Below, one piece after another: positions 61,879 to 64,000 of a stretch of 64,000 bases of DNA. This stretch comes from Anaerolineaceae bacterium (GTDB lineage: Bacteria > Chloroflexota > Anaerolineae > Aggregatilineales > Phototrophicaceae). The translations under genes and the position numbers were made by a program. The first letter of the stretch is position 1, and every line of letters begins with the position of its first letter. The notes below the pieces were generated by a model that worked only from the letters and a program-made list of their open reading frames with translations, was not told the DNA's origin and did no database searches. Location of the stretch: positions 186,001 to 250,000 of the forward strand of contig WGMX01000020.1 of NCBI GenBank assembly GCA_016124855.1, given 5' to 3'.

Positions 61879-62757
61879 TCAGTTGTCGGCTAAAAAGTTC
61901 GTCAACACGCTGATGAAGCGCTCGAACTGATCTGCCATGATGAAGTGACCACTGTCGGCAAAGTGAACATATTCGCCATCGTGCCAATGGTCGGTGATCG
62001 GTTTCACACTTTGCGCCACATCGGTTCCCGCCATTCCGCGTGAGGTCATGAGCAAAGTCGGGCAGGTGATGCGTTTAATCATCTCCGCCGAAGCCAGTTG
62101 ATAATCGACCCGCGCGTTAAAGGTCTTAAGATCAAATTGGACAGCAGCCTCAGTTGCAGTCACGTAATCCACTTCATTCCAGTTTGCCGAACCCGGTGCG
62201 ATGAGCGCTTGCATGGTCTTTAAGCGTTCCTGATGCGGTTGGGTTTTAATCGACCGCAGCGCATTTAATGTCTTTTGCAGCCAAGCAGGTGGATTGTCGA
62301 GATCAACAGGTGGCATATTGAAGGGGTGCAGCGGCGGATCAACCAGCACCAATGCGCGAACCAAGTCAGGATGAGCAGCAGCTAAGCGTCCTGCGATTTC
62401 ACCACCCATCGAATGTCCTACTACAAAAACCTTGTCCAATTTCAGAGTACGGATGAGCGCTGCCATATCTTCAGTCAGTAATTCGGCTGAAAATCCGTGT
62501 TCAATTCCTGACGAAAGTCCGTGACCTCTGAAGTCCGGCATTATCACATCATAGGCAGCTAAGGCTTCAGCCGTTCGCAGCCACGTAATGCCTGCGCTTT
62601 GGAAACCATGCAGCAGCAGCACTGGCGGTTTGTTTCCACCTGTTCGTATGTAGTGAATATCCACATTATCAGCAGTGGTTACAGCCGCTATTTGCCAATG
62701 GGCTGGCATGAGCTGCTCCAGCGGACGATAGTTCAGGATGTTTTGTGTATCCACCAT
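61879..62757 (-). CDS. Alpha/beta-fold hydrolase
   Basis: 292 residues from the ATG at 62757 (AAGGAG 5 bases upstream). The nucleophile S116 is in GHSMGG, LLLHGFQSAGITW is the oxyanion region, and D and H of the triad are expected near 240-280 (an ADSGHF string gives the His). It hydrolyses an ester, epoxide or similar bond; substrate unknown. Confidence 0.87.
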   Translation of the reverse strand: MVDTQNILNYRPLEQLMPAHWQIAAVTTADNVDIHYIRTGGNKPPVLLLHGFQSAGITWLRTAEALAAYDVIMPDFRGHGLSSGIEHGFSAELLTEDMAALIRTLKLDKVFVVGHSMGGEIAGRLAAAHPDLVRALVLVDPPLHPFNMPPVDLDNPPAWLQKTLNALRSIKTQPHQERLKTMQALIAPGSANWNEVDYVTATEAAVQFDLKTFNARVDYQLASAEMIKRITCPTLLMTSRGMAGTDVAQSVKPITDHWHDGEYVHFADSGHFIMADQFERFISVLTNFLADN

Positions 62758-62862
62758 GATTGCTCCTTCTACCCAAGTGATGCGGCCAGCATAAACCATA
62801 ACGCTGCGTGAGGGTCAAGGGTGGATTTCTAGAGGTCTAAGCAGGTATCAAGGTGGCAGGGC

Positions 62863-63234
62863 TTATTCCAGCATAGGCTGCAAATAGTCTATTGCTTCAT
62901 CCATATTTTGGAAGTACCGGGTGTTTTTGCTGCCGCGTGTATTGACCGCCGTTGTCTCGTTCATCATAACTTCGAGCGGATTAAACCCTACCAGAACACC
63001 CCGTGCTGCCATCGGATGGCTGTAAGCGCGGTGACCGTGTTGGCTGCGAAGGACATCTTTATCAGACTTCGTGACTTCCGCCCAATTGATAAGCACAACC
63101 ACAGGACGATCAACCGTATCCAGAGCCGATGCCATATCGTCCAGACAGTCTTTCAGCGTTTCGGCAGTCTGGTATCCCTGATAGCTTACGTAGAGAACAC
63201 GGTCTGGTTTCATCCATCGAATTTCATGCGCCAT
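62863..63234 (-). CDS. STAS/SpoIIAA-like small protein
   Basis: 123 residues with a beta-alpha pattern: RVLYVSYQGYQTAETLKDCLDDM, then RPVVVLINWAEV, and later helices. The fold looks like SpoIIAA-like or STAS-domain proteins that bind ligands or partners. The phosphorylation Ser of true anti-anti-sigma factors is not evident. AAAAGGC precedes the start. Confidence 0.6.
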   Translation of the reverse strand: MAHEIRWMKPDRVLYVSYQGYQTAETLKDCLDDMASALDTVDRPVVVLINWAEVTKSDKDVLRSQHGHRAYSHPMAARGVLVGFNPLEVMMNETTAVNTRGSKNTRYFQNMDEAIDYLQPMLE

Positions 63235-63808
63235 GCCTTTTGCCCCTTAATCAAATATTACAATACACATTATAACGGGATTGCAGCACTTAATAGTTGT
63301 GTTATTTAATGGATTAAGTAAATTGATCCGCACAAATCAAACCGTGTGAAACTTCCACACATTCAATAAAAATAGAATGAATGCATATGCACATAAGCCC
63401 CCGAATTATTGAGGATGCACAAACAATTTGGCATTTCTTGCCAAAAAGCTGATACACTATTAGTGCTTTCAAGCCCATACGAGCCGTCTGCTAATATGCT
63501 TTACTAATTAAAAGCATTCGAGTTCGCCAAGTGCGATCAGCATAATTTAGGTGCTATTATGTTCGTAGACCCTGCAAGACTGGCACACAGACACCGCAGA
63601 TTGCTACATCCGGTTTCATCATCGATCTACCAACCTCCTGCTGTCTCGCCCATTTTGGATTCGCTGTTCGTTTCGGCTGCTGCACCTTTCTTAATTGATT
63701 TCTGATTTTGCTACATAGAACTGATCTGGCTGAATTCGGATTTTAAAAAATCCGGGGCTGGTCGCATCAGTTTTTTTTGCGTTCACAGGTTCGCACAAAG
63801 GTTAATAA
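63235..63808. other. Intergenic region with a hairpin before the aldehyde dehydrogenase gene
   Basis: About 570 bases. A 48-codon frame at 63559-63705 has a weak binding site and no family resemblance. No clear promoter was found for the aldehyde dehydrogenase gene. The terminator-like structure at 63719-63778 is listed separately. Confidence 0.5.
63719..63778 (+). terminator. Hairpin with T-tract upstream of the aldehyde dehydrogenase gene
   Basis: AACTGAT (63719-63725) pairs with ATCAGTT (63766-63772), an inner CGGATTT (63737-63743) pairs with AAATCCG (63748-63754), and eight T follow (63771-63778). It is 31 bases before the ATG at 63809. It could terminate an upstream transcript or attenuate the downstream gene. 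Confidence 0.6.
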
Positions 63809-64000
63809 ATGTCCGCTTTTATGTTTAAACAATTGATTAATGGTGAATGGGTTGACGCTGGCAACGGTGGCACATGGCCTCTGCTGAATCCGGCTACCGA
63901 GCAAGTGCTGTTGGATATTCCATTTGGAAATGGGGGGGATGCCCGTGCTGCTGTTGATGCCGCAGCCGCTGCCTTCCCTGAATGGTCACGCAAAACGCCC
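63809..64000 (+). CDS. NAD(P)-dependent aldehyde dehydrogenase (partial, runs off the window)
   Basis: The first 64 codons are visible: FKQLINGEWVDAGNGGTW, then LLNPATEQVLLDIPFGNGGDARAAVDAAAAAFPEWS. The INGEWVD and P-A-T-x-x-x-L motifs and the AAV-x-AA-x-AAFP-x-WS pattern are those of the aldehyde dehydrogenase superfamily, near succinate-semialdehyde dehydrogenase. The catalytic Cys and Glu lie outside the window. AAAGG precedes the ATG by 7 bases. Confidence 0.85.
   Translation, partial: MSAFMFKQLINGEWVDAGNGGTWPLLNPATEQVLLDIPFGNGGDARAAVDAAAAAFPEWSRKTP

Noticed and set aside
63559..63705. 48-codon frame before the aldehyde dehydrogenase gene
   Set aside because: Weak binding site, no promoter, Pro/Ser-rich translation with no family resemblance, ends just before a hairpin.
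1..64000. tRNA and rRNA genes
   Set aside because: No cloverleaf with GTTC-A/G-A-A/T loop or rRNA conserved core was recognised in the intergenic regions; a scan with tRNAscan-SE would be needed to exclude atypical ones.

Overview
The window looks like a chromosomal segment of a member of the phylum Chloroflexota (Anaerolineae-like). This is inferred from the mix of genes, not from a marker: DUF433/DUF5615 pair, V4R-domain protein, PspA-type protein with a coiled-coil membrane neighbour, 48-residue Flp-like pilins, secreted PA14/SH3b and CAP/LysM proteins with Thr/Pro-rich linkers, PadR with a membrane partner, many PAS-less sensor kinases, and two reads of NDH-2/Rho/LeuS housekeeping genes. 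Base composition is near 50% GC in core genes and clearly lower in a few accessory stretches. No rRNA, tRNA, CRISPR array, transposase or integrase was seen.

Layout. 0-6.4 kb: end of a polysaccharide flippase, a two-gene sensor kinase/response regulator unit on the minus strand, a DEAD-box RNA helicase with an Arg/Gln/Asn-rich tail, and a 2-hydroxyacid dehydrogenase homologue lacking the catalytic Arg. 6.8-15.3 kb: MtnA-family isomerase, secreted PA14-SH3b protein, YdjC-type deacetylase, two tandem EamA transporters coupled to a DUF3052 protein, and RecJ. 15.5-21.3 kb: GreA-like factor, small secreted protein, coiled-coil membrane protein, PspA, receiver-kinase hybrid, homoserine dehydrogenase. 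22-29 kb: a duplicated-domain orphan, antitoxin-like protein, NDH-2, methyltransferase, membrane proteins, an AHSA1-like protein, and Rho with its own promoter and long leader.

29.2-34.1 kb is a five-gene minus-strand unit: peptide-type ABC binding protein, two permeases, a c-type cytochrome lipoprotein and a membrane-anchored protein, with no ATPase gene. 34.4-38 kb holds a promoter with an 18-codon reading frame, an MFS transporter-methyltransferase pair, and a PadR regulator whose promoter is overlapped by a perfect inverted repeat. 38-47.4 kb is mostly lipid and envelope functions (GNAT, VIT1-like transporter, isoprenylcysteine-type methyltransferase, two Flp-like pilins, CAP-LysM protein, PlsY, PAP2 phosphatase, PIG-L deacetylase, fatty acid desaturase).

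47.6-52.4 kb is an accessory stretch: DUF433-DUF5615 toxin-antitoxin-like pair, HdeD-like protein, Uma2 nuclease, a BRO-N/DinD-like protein with a palindrome over its promoter, an Mrr-type nuclease with a sigma-70 region 1.1/HARE-HTH-like N-terminus, and a divergent HTH protein. Then come LeuS, a glycosyltransferase, a TIR-TPR protein with a near-consensus promoter, a winged-helix protein, a V4R protein, a truncated beta-phosphoglucomutase remnant, an orphan siderophore-type binding protein, an alpha/beta hydrolase, and the start of an aldehyde dehydrogenase running off the end.

Intergenic regions carry several dispersed short hairpin elements. One family keeps the pairing and a terminal CCCTAC while the stem sequence changes. 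All family names rest on motifs read by eye; no database search was possible.
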